DNA of 64,000 nt from Lachnospiraceae bacterium (GCA_017618195.1 JAFZUW010000027.1:62001-126000); one strand, 5' to 3'; positions 36,078-44,997 are shown, counted from the first letter of the stretch. A program made the numbers and translations. The notes: generated by a model not told the origin, from the letters alone.

Positions 36078-36106
36078 ATCTTACCATAATCAAGGGAAAA
36101 TGTAAA
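36078..36106 (-). promoter_or_regulatory. Predicted argS promoter
   Basis: TTTACA (36106-36101) and TAAGAT (36083-36078) with a 17-bp spacer, minus strand. The -35 lies within the left arm of the large inverted repeat, so a factor binding the repeat would affect argS. Confidence 0.5.
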
Positions 36107-36157
36107 GAAAACTGCGTATTTTTCTGCGAAAGCACAGTTTTTTCACATTTTCCCTTG
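36091..36157. repeat. 67-bp imperfect inverted repeat between argS and lysC
   Basis: The left arm (36091-36114) and right arm (36135-36157) are near-perfect complements. The outer 13 bases CAAGGGAAAATGT match exactly, and the inner part differs by small A/G changes and one base in length. The ~20-bp centre contains CTGCG...GCGAAAG. Neither flank ends a gene here, so a plain terminator is not expected. Its arms overlap the likely -35 region of argS and lie just upstream of that of lysC. Confidence 0.85.
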
Positions 36158-36161
36158 CATA

Positions 36162-36190
36162 TTTCCAAAAAATGTGTATCGTAAGATAAT
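36162..36190 (+). promoter_or_regulatory. Possible lysC promoter
   Basis: TTTCCA (36162-36167) and GATAAT (36185-36190) with a 17-bp spacer, plus strand, 40 bp before the ATG. The GTAAGATAA core is mirrored on the argS side, suggesting paired divergent promoters. Confidence 0.42.
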
Positions 36191-36229
36191 AGATTAATAG
36201 AATCTTTTTTCAATAAGGAGCCCGATTTT

Positions 36230-37540
36230 ATGATTAAAGTCGTTAAATTCGGCGGCAGTTCGCTTGCCAATGCCGAGCAGTTTCGTAAAGTAAAAGACAT
36301 CATCAAATCCGACGCGGACCGCCGTTTCGTGGTGCCCTCCGCTCCCGGCAAGCGCTTCAGCGCGGACACGAAAGTGACCGACATGCTCTACGCCTGCTAC
36401 AACCTCGCGGAGTCGGATGCTGATTTCGACGATGCGCTGAAAGCAATCTCCGACCGTTACACCGAAATCATCAACGGTCTCGGCCTGAACCTTACGCTTG
36501 CAGCGGAATTCGATAAGATCCACGCTGATTTCGCGGCACATGCCGGAACGGAATATGCCGCTTCCCGCGGTGAGTACCTGAACGGTATCATCCTTGCCGC
36601 TTATCTCGGTTTCGAGTTCCTCGATTCCGCCAAATACGTCTTCTTCCACGAGGACGGCACATTTGACGCCGAGAAGACCAACGACGCCCTCTCCGCAAAG
36701 CTTCGCGGAATGCAGAACGCCGTAATCCCCGGCTTCTACGGTTCCCTTCCGGACGGACACGTTAAGACGTTCTCAAGAGGCGGATCCGACATTACCGGTT
36801 CCATCGTTGCACGCGCCGTACAGGCGAACCTTTACGAGAACTGGACCGACGTTTCCGGCTGCCTTGTAACCGATCCCCGGATCGTTGACAGCCCGAAGGT
36901 TATCGACGTGATCACCTACCGCGAGCTCCGTGAGCTTGCATACATGGGATTTAACGTCCTGCATGAAGATGCGATCTTCCCGGTTCGTACCGCAGGCATC
37001 CCGATCAACATCAAGAACACCAATTCCCCGAAAGATCCCGGTACTCTGATCGTTGAGAGCACCTCCCGCAAACCCGCTTTCACCATCACCGGTGTTGCCG
37101 GCAAGAAGGGCTTCACCGCGATCAACATCGAGAAAGACATGATGAACGCGGAAATCGGCTTCGGCCGCCGCATTCTGCAGGCTTTCGAAGACAACGGAAT
37201 CAACTTCGAGCATATGCCTTCCGGTATCGACACGATGACCGTCGTTGTTCATCAGACCGAGTTCGAGCAGAAGGAACAGACCGTTCTTGCGGAGATCCGC
37301 AAGCTGACCAATCCCGATTCGATCGACATTTCGACCGATATCGCTCTGATCGCTGTCGTAGGACGCGGCATGCGCAGCAACCGCGGCGTTGCAGCCAAGA
37401 TCTTCAGCGCTCTTGACCGTGCTTCCATCAACATCCGCATGATCGACCAGGGCTCGAGCGAGCTGAACATCATCATCGGCGTATCGAACAACGATTTCGA
37501 AGATGCGATCAACGTGATCTACCACGCATTTGTCCAGTAA
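36230..37540 (+). CDS. lysC: Aspartate kinase
   Basis: Phosphorylates aspartate at the entry to lysine, threonine, methionine and diaminopimelate synthesis. At 436 aa it has the kinase start VVKFGGSSLANAEQFRKV, SRGGSDITGSIVARAV and TDPRIV, followed by two ACT domains (FTITGVAGKKGFTAINIEK and ALIAVVGRGMRSNRGVAAKIF), which normally bind the feedback amino acid. AAGGAG lies upstream of the ATG. No lysine riboswitch fits in the short 5' region. It is followed by a cyclophilin 47 bp downstream. Confidence 0.95.
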   Translation: MIKVVKFGGSSLANAEQFRKVKDIIKSDADRRFVVPSAPGKRFSADTKVTDMLYACYNLAESDADFDDALKAISDRYTEIINGLGLNLTLAAEFDKIHADFAAHAGTEYAASRGEYLNGIILAAYLGFEFLDSAKYVFFHEDGTFDAEKTNDALSAKLRGMQNAVIPGFYGSLPDGHVKTFSRGGSDITGSIVARAVQANLYENWTDVSGCLVTDPRIVDSPKVIDVITYRELRELAYMGFNVLHEDAIFPVRTAGIPINIKNTNSPKDPGTLIVESTSRKPAFTITGVAGKKGFTAINIEKDMMNAEIGFGRRILQAFEDNGINFEHMPSGIDTMTVVVHQTEFEQKEQTVLAEIRKLTNPDSIDISTDIALIAVVGRGMRSNRGVAAKIFSALDRASINIRMIDQGSSELNIIIGVSNNDFEDAINVIYHAFVQ

Positions 37541-37587
37541 ACAAGACCGGCAATGACCGGCATACTTAATCCACGGAGGTATTTATC

Positions 37588-38109
37588 ATGGCACAGAATC
37601 CTGTTGTAACGTTCCTTATGGACGACGGCGCAGTCATGAAGGCGGAGCTCTATCCCGAAATCGCGCCCAACACGGTTAACAACTTCATCTCCCTTGTAAA
37701 GAAGGGATTTTATAACGGACTTACCTTCCACCGCGTAATTCCCGGTTTCATGATCCAGGGCGGCTGCCCGAAGGGAACCGGTACCGGCGACCCGGGCTAC
37801 AGCATCCGCGGCGAATTCAGCCACAACGGCTTCAAAAACGACCTGAAGCATGATCCCGGCGTTCTTTCGATGGCACGCGCGATGAACCCCAATTCCGCGG
37901 GTTCCCAGTTCTTCATCATGCATCAGCGCTCTCCTCACCTCGACGGTGAGTACGCCGCATTCGGAAAGCTTACGGAAGGCCTTGACGTTGTTGACGCGAT
38001 CGCCAATGTGCGCCGCAACTGGAACGACAAGCCGATCACTCCCGTCATCATGAAGGAAGTTACGGTTGAGACCTTCGGAGTGGATTATCCCGAGCCGGAG
38101 ACCATGTAA
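37588..38109 (+). CDS. Cyclophilin-type peptidyl-prolyl cis-trans isomerase
   Basis: A cytoplasmic proline isomerase, 173 aa with no signal peptide. The cyclophilin core is intact: FHRVIPGFMIQGGCPKGTGTGDPGY, the catalytic Arg in FHR, and NPNSAGSQFFIMH. ACGGAGG precedes the ATG. Its stop TAA overlaps the next start as TAATG, so it is coupled to the TmcAL-type gene. It is the middle gene of lysC-ppi-tmcAL. Confidence 0.93.
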   Translation: MAQNPVVTFLMDDGAVMKAELYPEIAPNTVNNFISLVKKGFYNGLTFHRVIPGFMIQGGCPKGTGTGDPGYSIRGEFSHNGFKNDLKHDPGVLSMARAMNPNSAGSQFFIMHQRSPHLDGEYAAFGKLTEGLDVVDAIANVRRNWNDKPITPVIMKEVTVETFGVDYPEPETM

Positions 38110-39443
38110 TGAAGTTACTCGGTATCACAGCCGAATATAATCCGTTTCACAACGGTCACGCGTATCACATCCGGGAAGCGAAAGCACGTACCGGATGTGA
38201 TTCTGTTATTGCGCTCATGAGCGGGGATTTCGTGCAGCGCGGCACCCCCGCGATCGTCGGCAAATACGACCGCGCCGAGGCCGCTCTTAAAAACGGCGCC
38301 GACATCGTCATCGAGCTTCCCGTATACAGCGCTACCGCCAGCGCGGAGCGGTTTGCGGAAGGGGCCGTGAGGGCATTTGCCGACCTTGGAGTCGATACGG
38401 TTTCGTATGGGATTGAGTGCTCTGCGGATACCGGTGCGGATCGTGCAGGCACCATTAAGGCTTCCGCCATCGGAAGCGAACTCCTCGATGCAGCCGCGGC
38501 CTCCGTCCGGAAGGCAGCCGCTTTCTTCGCGGAGGAACCCGAAACCTACCGCGCACTTTTGAAGGAAGGCCTTTCGTCCGGCCTGTCCTATCCCGCAGCG
38601 AGGCAGAACGCCTACTGCTCTTTAAACGGCGGAGATGCTTCTTTTCTTTCCACCCCGAACAACATCTTGGCAATTGAATATGAAAAGGCGATGATCCGGC
38701 TCGGCGTTTCGATAAAGAGCGCTCCGGTTGCACGGATCGGCGCAGGCTATCACGATACCGAGGCGGGCGAATATGCTTCCGCTACGGCAATCCGGGCGAT
38801 GCTTGAAGGCTGTTCCGGAACGGCTCGGGCCAAAGGCTCCGATTCCGGCTCGAACCGCAAGGGTTTCGGCCCCGATGACGAATTGTCCCGCTCCTATCCC
38901 GAAAACCTTGCAGATCTTTATGAAAAAGCCTTCCGCCATCCGGTATTTCCGGACGATTTAAGCAGCGTACTCTTCGCTGCCGTTCACGGCCGCACCGCGG
39001 AAGAACTGGCGCAGTATTCGGACATTTCGGACGATACCGCAAAGCGTCTTGTCGAAGCCGCCAGGCACCCGTTTACCTGGACTTCCCTGACGGAAGCTCT
39101 TCGCGAACGTTCGCATACGTTAACGCATGTAAACCGTGCTTTGTGCCATATTCTTTTGGGCATCACAAAAGAAGCCGAGAACCGTTACCGGCTCCCGGCC
39201 CATACGCCGTATCTTCATGTTCTCGGTATCCGAAAGGGCTGCGAAGCATTGCTCGGGCAGATTGCTTCGTCCTCGCCCGCTCCGCTTCTCGTGCGTCTTT
39301 CAAAAGACATGCGGGGGCTCAGCCGGGAAGCCCGTGAGCTGTTCGAAACCGACCTGAATGCGACCGCTCTGTACAGCCATATCCAGTACGGAAAGGGCGT
39401 TTCGATTGATGAAGAAAGGACGCGGAAGTTCCTTGTTGTATGA
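38109..39443 (+). CDS. tmcAL: TmcAL-type nucleotidyltransferase, probable tRNA(Met) cytidine acetate ligase
   Basis: Probably makes N4-acetylcytidine at the wobble position of elongator tRNA-Met, using acetate and ATP. At 444 aa it starts with the family motif GITAEYNPFHNGHAYHI (an HxGH-type nucleotide-binding site) followed by MSGDFVQRGTPAIVGKYDRA and ELPVYSATASAERFAEGAVR. Both are typical of the YlbM/DUF795 family. C-terminal FEKTP-like motifs are present (RLSKDMRGLSREAR). Two terminator-like hairpins follow the gene. The function is known from B. subtilis TmcAL; in this organism it is inferred. Confidence 0.9.
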   Translation: MKLLGITAEYNPFHNGHAYHIREAKARTGCDSVIALMSGDFVQRGTPAIVGKYDRAEAALKNGADIVIELPVYSATASAERFAEGAVRAFADLGVDTVSYGIECSADTGADRAGTIKASAIGSELLDAAAASVRKAAAFFAEEPETYRALLKEGLSSGLSYPAARQNAYCSLNGGDASFLSTPNNILAIEYEKAMIRLGVSIKSAPVARIGAGYHDTEAGEYASATAIRAMLEGCSGTARAKGSDSGSNRKGFGPDDELSRSYPENLADLYEKAFRHPVFPDDLSSVLFAAVHGRTAEELAQYSDISDDTAKRLVEAARHPFTWTSLTEALRERSHTLTHVNRALCHILLGITKEAENRYRLPAHTPYLHVLGIRKGCEALLGQIASSSPAPLLVRLSKDMRGLSREARELFETDLNATALYSHIQYGKGVSIDEERTRKFLVV

Positions 39444-39505
39444 CATTCTGCGGTCCGATCCATCCTATCAAAAAGTCCGTCTGATTATTGTGCATAATAA
39501 CCGTG

Positions 39506-39543
39506 AAAAAGGTCCTTCCGGCATGTTTCCGGAAGGACCTTTC
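39506..39543. terminator. Terminator after tmcAL
   Basis: A 13-bp stem (AAGGTCCTTCCGG with CCGGAAGGACCTT) with a 7-nt loop. It is followed by TTT on the plus strand and five Ts on the minus strand, 62 bp after the tmcAL stop. Confidence 0.85.
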
Positions 39544-39593
39544 CCGTTATGTCAGTCATTGCGCCGCTTCCATTTTTCCGAAAAAAGAGGTAG

Positions 39594-39623
39594 AAAAAGC
39601 GGCGCATGTAATTGCGCCGCTTT
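39594..39623 (-). terminator. Terminator of the rsmD-coaD-coiled-coil operon
   Basis: An 8-bp stem (GCGGCGCA with TGCGCCGC, extended by AA/TT) followed by five Ts on the minus strand, 28 bp after the coiled-coil gene. A further copy of GCGCCGCTT lies at 39561-39569 and could form an alternative pairing. Confidence 0.85.
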
Positions 39624-39650
39624 GCATCGAAAAGAAAAAACTCTCAAAGC

Positions 39651-40307
39651 TTATTCGTCAATATTCTCAAGGAAGGTGTTCTCGTCAAATTCAAAGTTCT
39701 CGTCGTCATCGTCGGCCGTAACGGTTGCGATCGGATCGTCATAAACGGCAGCCGCTTCCTTCGGATTCAGCTGCTGATAAAGCTCCTGACGGTTCGCAGC
39801 AACAACGTCGTAGTTCTCCTTCAGGGAAGAAATCAATCCGTCGAAATGATCTCTTGCCGAGGAGTAAGCGTTGTTCAGGATCTTCTCCATATCGGTCATG
39901 ATGTCATTCGCATAGCTGAGAGCACCGGTACGGATCTGCGTAGCGTCGTTGTTGGCGCTTGAAAGCATCTCTTCTGCCTCGCCGCTTGCGGAAGCAACCA
40001 TCTCGTTGGCACGCGCGTATGCCTGCTGCATGATTTCATGCTCGCTGACAAGCTGTCTCGCCTTTGCCTTTGCCTCCTCAATGATCTGCTCAGCCTTCTC
40101 CTCAGCACTGGCAATGATGGAATCACGGTTTGCGATAATCTTCTGATATCTGCGGATTTCATCGGGGGTTCTCTGCTTGAGCTCATCGAGCATCTCGAAG
40201 AGTTCCTCTTTATTTACGGCAACTTTGCCGGGCTGAAGCTTAATCGGCTTGCAACCTTCCAAATACTCGCAGATTCCGTCAATCAACTGTTCAAGACGAT
40301 TCACCAT
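39651..40307 (-). CDS. DivIVA-like coiled-coil protein
   Basis: A 218-aa soluble protein, mostly long helices and probably coiled coil (about 30-160, with ASAEEKAEQIIEEAKAKAR and repeated Ala-rich heptads). The last ~40 residues are acidic (TADDDDENFEFDENTF). This type occurs in Clostridia next to coaD and is often called ATPase or DivIVA-like on the basis of the coiled coil alone; no nucleotide-binding motif is seen. A role as scaffold in division or envelope organisation is only inference. It lies 59 bp after coaD. Confidence 0.8.
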   Translation of the reverse strand: MVNRLEQLIDGICEYLEGCKPIKLQPGKVAVNKEELFEMLDELKQRTPDEIRRYQKIIANRDSIIASAEEKAEQIIEEAKAKARQLVSEHEIMQQAYARANEMVASASGEAEEMLSSANNDATQIRTGALSYANDIMTDMEKILNNAYSSARDHFDGLISSLKENYDVVAANRQELYQQLNPKEAAAVYDDPIATVTADDDDENFEFDENTFLENIDE

Positions 40308-40366
40308 GGCGTTTCTTCTCCTTTTACTCTTTTCTTATGTTACGCATTCTGTTCGCAAAAAAGCGA

Positions 40367-40849
40367 TTATTGTCTCTTTAGCTTGTCGTAGATGTCCTGC
40401 ATGACTTCCTTCGGAACAAGTTTGCTGATATCGCCGCCGAAATGGGCGATTTCCTTTACGATGCTGGAACTCAGGTAGGAGTACTGCACGCTCGTCGTAA
40501 GGAAGATCGTATCGATATTCGAATCCAGCTTGTGGTTCAGCTGCGCGATCTGAAGTTCGTACTCAAAGTCCGTTACGGCCCGAAGTCCTCTTACCAGTAT
40601 CCGTGCGTTCTTTTTGCGGGCAAATTCGACCGTCAGCCCGTCAAACGTCTCAATCTCCACATTCGGGATATTCTTCGTTACGCGGCGGATCAGTTCAACC
40701 CTCTCCTCGGCCGTAAACGAAGGCGTCTTACTCGTATTATTCAAAACGCCGATGATCAGCTTGTCAACGATCCGGGACGCTCTCTCGATAACGTCGAGAT
40801 GTCCGAGCGTGATCGGATCAAAGCTTCCGGCATAGATTCCGACTTTCAT
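40367..40849 (-). CDS. coaD: Phosphopantetheine adenylyltransferase
   Basis: The penultimate enzyme of coenzyme A synthesis. At 160 aa it is of normal length, with [21 protein letters not shown] (TxGH active site), [20 protein letters not shown] and [24 protein letters not shown]. All catalytic features are in place. It starts 1 bp after the rsmD stop, the standard rsmD-coaD arrangement. Confidence 0.97.
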   Translation of the reverse strand: MKVGIYAGSFDPITLGHLDVIERASRIVDKLIIGVLNNTSKTPSFTAEERVELIRRVTKNIPNVEIETFDGLTVEFARKKNARILVRGLRAVTDFEYELQIAQLNHKLDSNIDTIFLTTSVQYSYLSSSIVKEIAHFGGDISKLVPKEVMQDIYDKLKRQ

Positions 40850-41407
40850 TTATACTCCTTCGGTTAAGAACCAGTGACAGTTCGTCTTGTATTCCTTGAC
40901 GCGGTCAACCCGGTATCCCAAACCGTTTATTTCATCAATATCCGTCTTCGAAGAAACTTCGACGATCACGATCGCATCGTCATTCAGAAGCCCGTATTCG
41001 CGAAGAAGACGCAAAGCCGTAAGCTCGAGTTCCTTTCCGTAAGGCGGATCAAGGAACACGATATCGAATCTGCGCTTTTCGTCACGCATCTTAACAAGCG
41101 CAGCCGTATAGTCAGACGCGTACACGGTCGCCTGATCGGCAAGCTTCGTGTGGTTCAGATTGTGACGTATGCATTGGATCGCATCCTTGGAAGAATCCGC
41201 GAAGCAGCAATGCCTTGCACCGCGGCTTAGCGCTTCGATCCCGATTCCGCCGCTTCCGGCGAAAAGATCCAGAAAAACGGCATCCGCAACCTGCGGCTGC
41301 AGGATGTTGAAAAGCGTCTCCTTGATCATGTCCGAGGTCGGTCTCGTCGAGAGTCCGGCCGGCGTTTCAAGCTGTAATCTTCTTGCCGTTCCGGCGATAA
41401 CTCTCAT
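40850..41407 (-). CDS. rsmD: 16S rRNA (guanine(966)-N2)-methyltransferase RsmD
   Basis: Methylates G966 of 16S rRNA. The 185-aa protein has VIAGTARRLQL and RPTSDMIKETLFNIL, the SAM-binding motif FLDLFAGSGGIGIEALSRGA, and the catalytic FLDPPYGKELE. AGGAGG lies upstream of the ATG, and a consensus promoter precedes it. It is the first gene of a three-gene operon with coaD and the coiled-coil gene. Confidence 0.96.
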   Translation of the reverse strand: MRVIAGTARRLQLETPAGLSTRPTSDMIKETLFNILQPQVADAVFLDLFAGSGGIGIEALSRGARHCCFADSSKDAIQCIRHNLNHTKLADQATVYASDYTAALVKMRDEKRRFDIVFLDPPYGKELELTALRLLREYGLLNDDAIVIVEVSSKTDIDEINGLGYRVDRVKEYKTNCHWFLTEGV

Positions 41408-41437
41408 CGCAAACTCCTCCTAAAAACGCACACTACC

Positions 41438-41467
41438 ATTGTAGTATAGAATGCATAACTTTGTCAA
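41438..41467 (-). promoter_or_regulatory. Predicted sigma-A promoter of the rsmD operon
   Basis: TTGACA (41467-41462) and TACAAT (41443-41438) with an 18-bp spacer, minus strand, ~30 bp before the ATG. Confidence 0.7.
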
Positions 41468-41592
41468 TAGCGGGAAGTAAAAAACTTACGCCTTCGGCAG
41501 CCTTTTAAAGTGCCTACAGGTCACCGTCCGTGCAATGGATCACAATGCCGCTGATTCCACCGTCCCAGCCGTCACTCTTGCTGACTGCCTGC

Positions 41593-42474
41593 TTAAACAA
41601 GCGCCATCTGGTTCTCGATCGTTTCAATCGCGGGATCGATCTCCGGCATGGATACTTCGTCCGCTTTGCCGTGATCCACAAGCGAAGCCGCCGCGGGCAC
41701 GATCGGAAGCTTCGCAAGCACGCGCGTGCCGTACTTTTCGGCTACTTCCTCGATATGGCTCTCGCCGAATACGTTCATCTTCTCACCGCAGTGTTCGCAT
41801 ACGAGATAGCTGTAGTTTTCAATGATTCCGAGAAGCGGAATGTTCATCATCTTTGCCATGTTCACGGCCTTGCCGACGATCATCGAAACAAGGTCCTGAG
41901 GGCTCGTTACGATAACGATTCCGTCAAGCGGAAGCGACTGGAATACCGTAAGCGGAACATCGCCTGTTCCGGGCGGCATATCCACGAACATGTAGTCCAC
42001 ATCACCCCATACGACGTCGGTCCAGAACTGCTTAACGGTACCTGCGATCACCGGACCGCGCCAGATCACCGGCGCATCCTCCTCTTCCATCAGAAGGTTC
42101 ACGCTCATGATCTTGATGCCGCTCTTTCCGGAAACGGGTACGATGCCGAGATCATTCGCATATGCGGGTCCCTTAACGCCGAATGCCTTCGGGATCGAAG
42201 GTCCGGTAATATCCGCGTCAAGGATCGCGCTCTTGCGGCCCTTCTTCTGCATGGCCGAAGCAAGCAGTGACGTAACGAGAGACTTTCCTACGCCTCCCTT
42301 GCCGCTTACGACGCCGATTACGCGCTTTACCTTGCTCTGCGCGTTGAGAGGCGCCTGCATATCGTTATTCTGTGACGCATGCTCATGATGATCCGTCTGC
42401 TTCGAGCTGCAGTTTAAGCTGCAGGAGGAACAGTCATGGGTACATTCCTGTGTGTTTTCCAATTGTTCGCTCAT
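41593..42474 (-). CDS. Mrp/NBP35-type iron-sulfur carrier ATPase
   Basis: A ParA-like ATPase that assembles or carries iron-sulfur clusters. At 293 aa it has the P-loop GKGGVGKSLVTSLL, ADITGPSIPKAFG, FVDMPPGTGDVPLT and the C-terminal CxxC (VCEHCGEKMNVFG) that binds a shared cluster between subunits. It also has an extra N-terminal Cys cluster, CTHDCSSCSLNCS, followed by His residues. The ATG at 42474 has AAAGGAG; a start at 42495 would overlap that site. It stands alone, with a promoter ~100 bp upstream. In the 185 bp between it and rsmD only the rsmD promoter was seen. Confidence 0.92.
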   Translation of the reverse strand: MSEQLENTQECTHDCSSCSLNCSSKQTDHHEHASQNNDMQAPLNAQSKVKRVIGVVSGKGGVGKSLVTSLLASAMQKKGRKSAILDADITGPSIPKAFGVKGPAYANDLGIVPVSGKSGIKIMSVNLLMEEEDAPVIWRGPVIAGTVKQFWTDVVWGDVDYMFVDMPPGTGDVPLTVFQSLPLDGIVIVTSPQDLVSMIVGKAVNMAKMMNIPLLGIIENYSYLVCEHCGEKMNVFGESHIEEVAEKYGTRVLAKLPIVPAAASLVDHGKADEVSMPEIDPAIETIENQMALV

Positions 42475-42577
42475 AAAGTCTCCTTTTCCGGTCAAGCCGG
42501 TAATATGCGTATGTAAAAATGCGCTTATGATACTTGTTTTATATTCCGTACGGCCTTAAAACCGCACAACGCATTAG

Positions 42578-42606
42578 AGTATAGCATATCTTCGCGGAAT
42601 AAACAA
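42578..42606 (-). promoter_or_regulatory. Predicted sigma-A promoter of the Mrp/NBP35 gene
   Basis: TTGTTT (42606-42601) and TATACT (42583-42578), 17-bp spacer, minus strand, about 100 bp before the start codon. Confidence 0.58.
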
Positions 42607-42642
42607 GCACAACAATACTCCCGCCGCGCCCGCCGTATATAC

Positions 42643-42683
42643 AAAAACCCCTGCCGGAGCCGAACGGTCCCGACAGGGGTTTT
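42643..42683 (-). terminator. Terminator of the ABC-2 exporter operon
   Basis: A stem of CCCCTG(T)CGGGA and its complement (two internal mismatches) followed by five Ts on the minus strand, just after the second permease gene. Confidence 0.85.
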
Positions 42684-42701
42684 GAACTTCGATGAATTGT
42701 A

Positions 42702-43868
42702 TTACGCCGTCTTCTTGCGAAGCGCGAAGCCTGCGTAGCGGGAACGGCGCGTAAGCAGCGTTAAGAGGACAAATACGACGATGAATGCCGCCTGGATTCC
42801 AAGCCCCATCGCGATTCCGCCTGCGCTGAACGGGATCTCTCCGCCGATCATCCGGAGCACGCGTACATACCAGTATGCGGGAAGAAACTGCGCCACGCTG
42901 AGCACTCCGGCTCCCATGAGCGACTGGTCAACGAAGACGCCGCACAGGAAGCACATGCCGAGGGAGCAAAGCTGCGTCAGCAGGTTTACAACCGTCTCGC
43001 TCGGAGCGAACTCCGAGATGAACAGCGCGAGCACTCCGCCGAACAGGGCGAACAGGAGGCTGTTCAGAACAACCAGCCACAGCCGGCCCGTATAAACAAC
43101 TCCGTTAAGGGCTGCGCCGACTACGACAAATGTGAGCCAGATCACGCCGATGTAAAGGGCGCTCGCCGTAAACAGCTGCATCGTATACGAGGTCGGACGG
43201 ATGCCGGAGCAGTCGGTCCGGAAACGGATATCCTTCTTGCTCATTACGATCAGCGCCGGACAAAGCATGTTGAGGATTACGCACAGAAGAATGTACGGCA
43301 GGAACCGGAAGAAGATCAGAAGCGTCTCGTTCGAGCTTTTCGCTTCGGTTTCCTTTGTAAGGATCTCAACAACAGCATCTTCGGAAAGAGCCGTATTGGA
43401 TTTCGCCGATGCCTCGGATGAATCATATCCGAGCAGGCGGTATGCGCCGTAAGTGTTGACGAATTTGCCGATCAGCATCTCCACATTGGCGGTCGCGTAG
43501 CTCTCGTGGATGTGGCTCGTGTCGAGGAGGTTCTCCGTCTCTCCTGCCGTAAGCCTCTCCGCGAATCCCTTCGGGATCGTCACCGCATAATCGACGGTCG
43601 TATAGTAAAGGGCATCCGTCAGGTCATCCTCGCTCTCAAGAGGAGCAATGACAACGTTGCCTTTGCTGATGATATCCACAATCGCGCGGCTTTCGGGGGT
43701 GTTGTCAAGATCCTCGACAACGATCTTCAGCTGCGTCTTTTCCCACACGTTCTCCTTCGCTTCGGTCTTCGTCATGAGCATTCCCACGAGGAAGAACAGA
43801 ACGATGTAGATGACAGCCGAGGGGAATTTGCTTTTCAAAATTTTCAGAAATGCCTTAAAGACTTGCAT
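42702..43868 (-). CDS. ABC-2 type exporter permease
   Basis: A 388-aa membrane subunit with one helix near the N-terminus (FPSAVIYIVLFFLVGMLM), an extracytoplasmic domain of ~160 residues and five to six C-terminal helices, the YhgE/ABC-2 layout. The ATG at 43868 has a perfect AGGAGG and overlaps the upstream permease by 14 nt. TLVVNTPE-like segments (VEDLDNTPESRAIVDII) are typical of drug or lantibiotic exporters. The two permeases and the ATPase are arranged ATPase-permease-permease. Substrate unknown. Confidence 0.88.
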   Translation of the reverse strand: MQVFKAFLKILKSKFPSAVIYIVLFFLVGMLMTKTEAKENVWEKTQLKIVVEDLDNTPESRAIVDIISKGNVVIAPLESEDDLTDALYYTTVDYAVTIPKGFAERLTAGETENLLDTSHIHESYATANVEMLIGKFVNTYGAYRLLGYDSSEASAKSNTALSEDAVVEILTKETEAKSSNETLLIFFRFLPYILLCVILNMLCPALIVMSKKDIRFRTDCSGIRPTSYTMQLFTASALYIGVIWLTFVVVGAALNGVVYTGRLWLVVLNSLLFALFGGVLALFISEFAPSETVVNLLTQLCSLGMCFLCGVFVDQSLMGAGVLSVAQFLPAYWYVRVLRMIGGEIPFSAGGIAMGLGIQAAFIVVFVLLTLLTRRSRYAGFALRKKTA

Positions 43869-44988
43869 ATTTCTTCCTCCTTGAGAGCAGCACGCCGAGT
43901 ACGGTAAATACGCCGATGTATATCGCCATTGCGACAATCTTCGTGATAAACCGGCGGTAGTCGCTGTACATGTTCAGGCAATAGAAGCTGTCCGATATGA
44001 TTGCAACCGGGTTGATCCGGTTAATCCAGGGCGCCTTCTCTGCGAGAATGCCCTTAATGTTGCCCATCATGAGTCCGCTTAAGAAGCAGAGCACCATTGA
44101 GCAGGAAAGCATGATCGCGCTTTTGATCTCATACTTGAGCCGGCCGATCGAACCTACGAAGAACCCGAGCGTTACGCCGAGAACACCGCTCATAACGGCT
44201 GCCGCGTAGATCAGCAGCAGGTTTCCGCCGAAATTGATCCGAAGGACGAATCTGAGGAATGTCACACATAGGATCATGCTGACACCCTGCGCCACGCAGC
44301 TTCCGAGAAGCGCCGCGGAAAGGTGTGTAAACTTGGGCGTCGGCGAGAAGTTCTTTCTCGCGCCGAGCTCCGACTGGTTCGCCTGGCTGCTTGTCGCAAC
44401 ATGAAGGCCGGTCAGGGAACCGCAGATCGCAACCATCGCGATCAGGTTGTAAAAATACTGTACGTACACGTCCGGGTTGTCCGCCGTAGGGGAAACGTCC
44501 CGGCACGCTTTCACGTCCTTGCTGAGTTCCGCGATAACGCTGTTCATCAAAGGGATGTCGCCGTCCGCAATCGCCTGCATCACAACGGTCCGGTACAGGT
44601 TGCATCTGGATACGACCTCCTGCAGGATGGACTGTCTGATCCCTTTGCCGGAAACCTGCAGATACAGGCCGCCGTCGTTTACGATGATGCCCTTAACCTT
44701 GCCGGCGAAAAGCAGTTCCTTCGCTTCCTCTTCGTCCGTATAGGTGATTGAAAGCGTCGCATCGTCTCCTTCGCCGAGTGCGGTAAACATCTGTTTGTAA
44801 ACCTCATCCCCGGAAGTATTCACGACCGCTACCGGGATGGATTGGAACAAGTCGGTGTTTGAGTAAACGGATCCGAATGCGACTTTGAAGAGCGTTCCGA
44901 GAACGATCGGGAAAAGCATCAGCCACATGATGAATTCCCTCTGCCGCAGGACCATTTTCAATTCATATTTGAAGTTATGTAAAAACAT
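43855..44988 (-). CDS. ABC-2 type exporter permease
   Basis: A 377-aa partner permease with the same layout: helix at ~18-38, a large loop with VAVVNTSGDEVYKQMF, then helices from residue ~170 including MILCVTFLRFVL and GVLGVTLGFFVGSIG. It shares the ABC-2 fold with its neighbour, and the pair likely forms a heterodimer. It lies 9 bp after the ATPase gene. Confidence 0.88.
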   Translation of the reverse strand: MFLHNFKYELKMVLRQREFIMWLMLFPIVLGTLFKVAFGSVYSNTDLFQSIPVAVVNTSGDEVYKQMFTALGEGDDATLSITYTDEEEAKELLFAGKVKGIIVNDGGLYLQVSGKGIRQSILQEVVSRCNLYRTVVMQAIADGDIPLMNSVIAELSKDVKACRDVSPTADNPDVYVQYFYNLIAMVAICGSLTGLHVATSSQANQSELGARKNFSPTPKFTHLSAALLGSCVAQGVSMILCVTFLRFVLRINFGGNLLLIYAAAVMSGVLGVTLGFFVGSIGRLKYEIKSAIMLSCSMVLCFLSGLMMGNIKGILAEKAPWINRINPVAIISDSFYCLNMYSDYRRFITKIVAMAIYIGVFTVLGVLLSRRKKYASL

Positions 44989-44997
44989 TTCCTACTC

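Noticed and set aside
36065..36229. Lysine riboswitch or T-box before lysC or argS
   Set aside because: The leader regions are too short (~40-60 nt after the predicted starts) and no T-box sequence or lysine riboswitch core is visible. The inverted repeat is upstream of the likely start sites.
41514..41717. Short minus-strand frame overlapping the end of the Mrp/NBP35 gene
   Set aside because: Most of it overlaps the ATPase in another phase with Arg-rich composition. The last 24 residues look protein-like, but no frameshift would give a better ATPase, whose C-terminus is complete.
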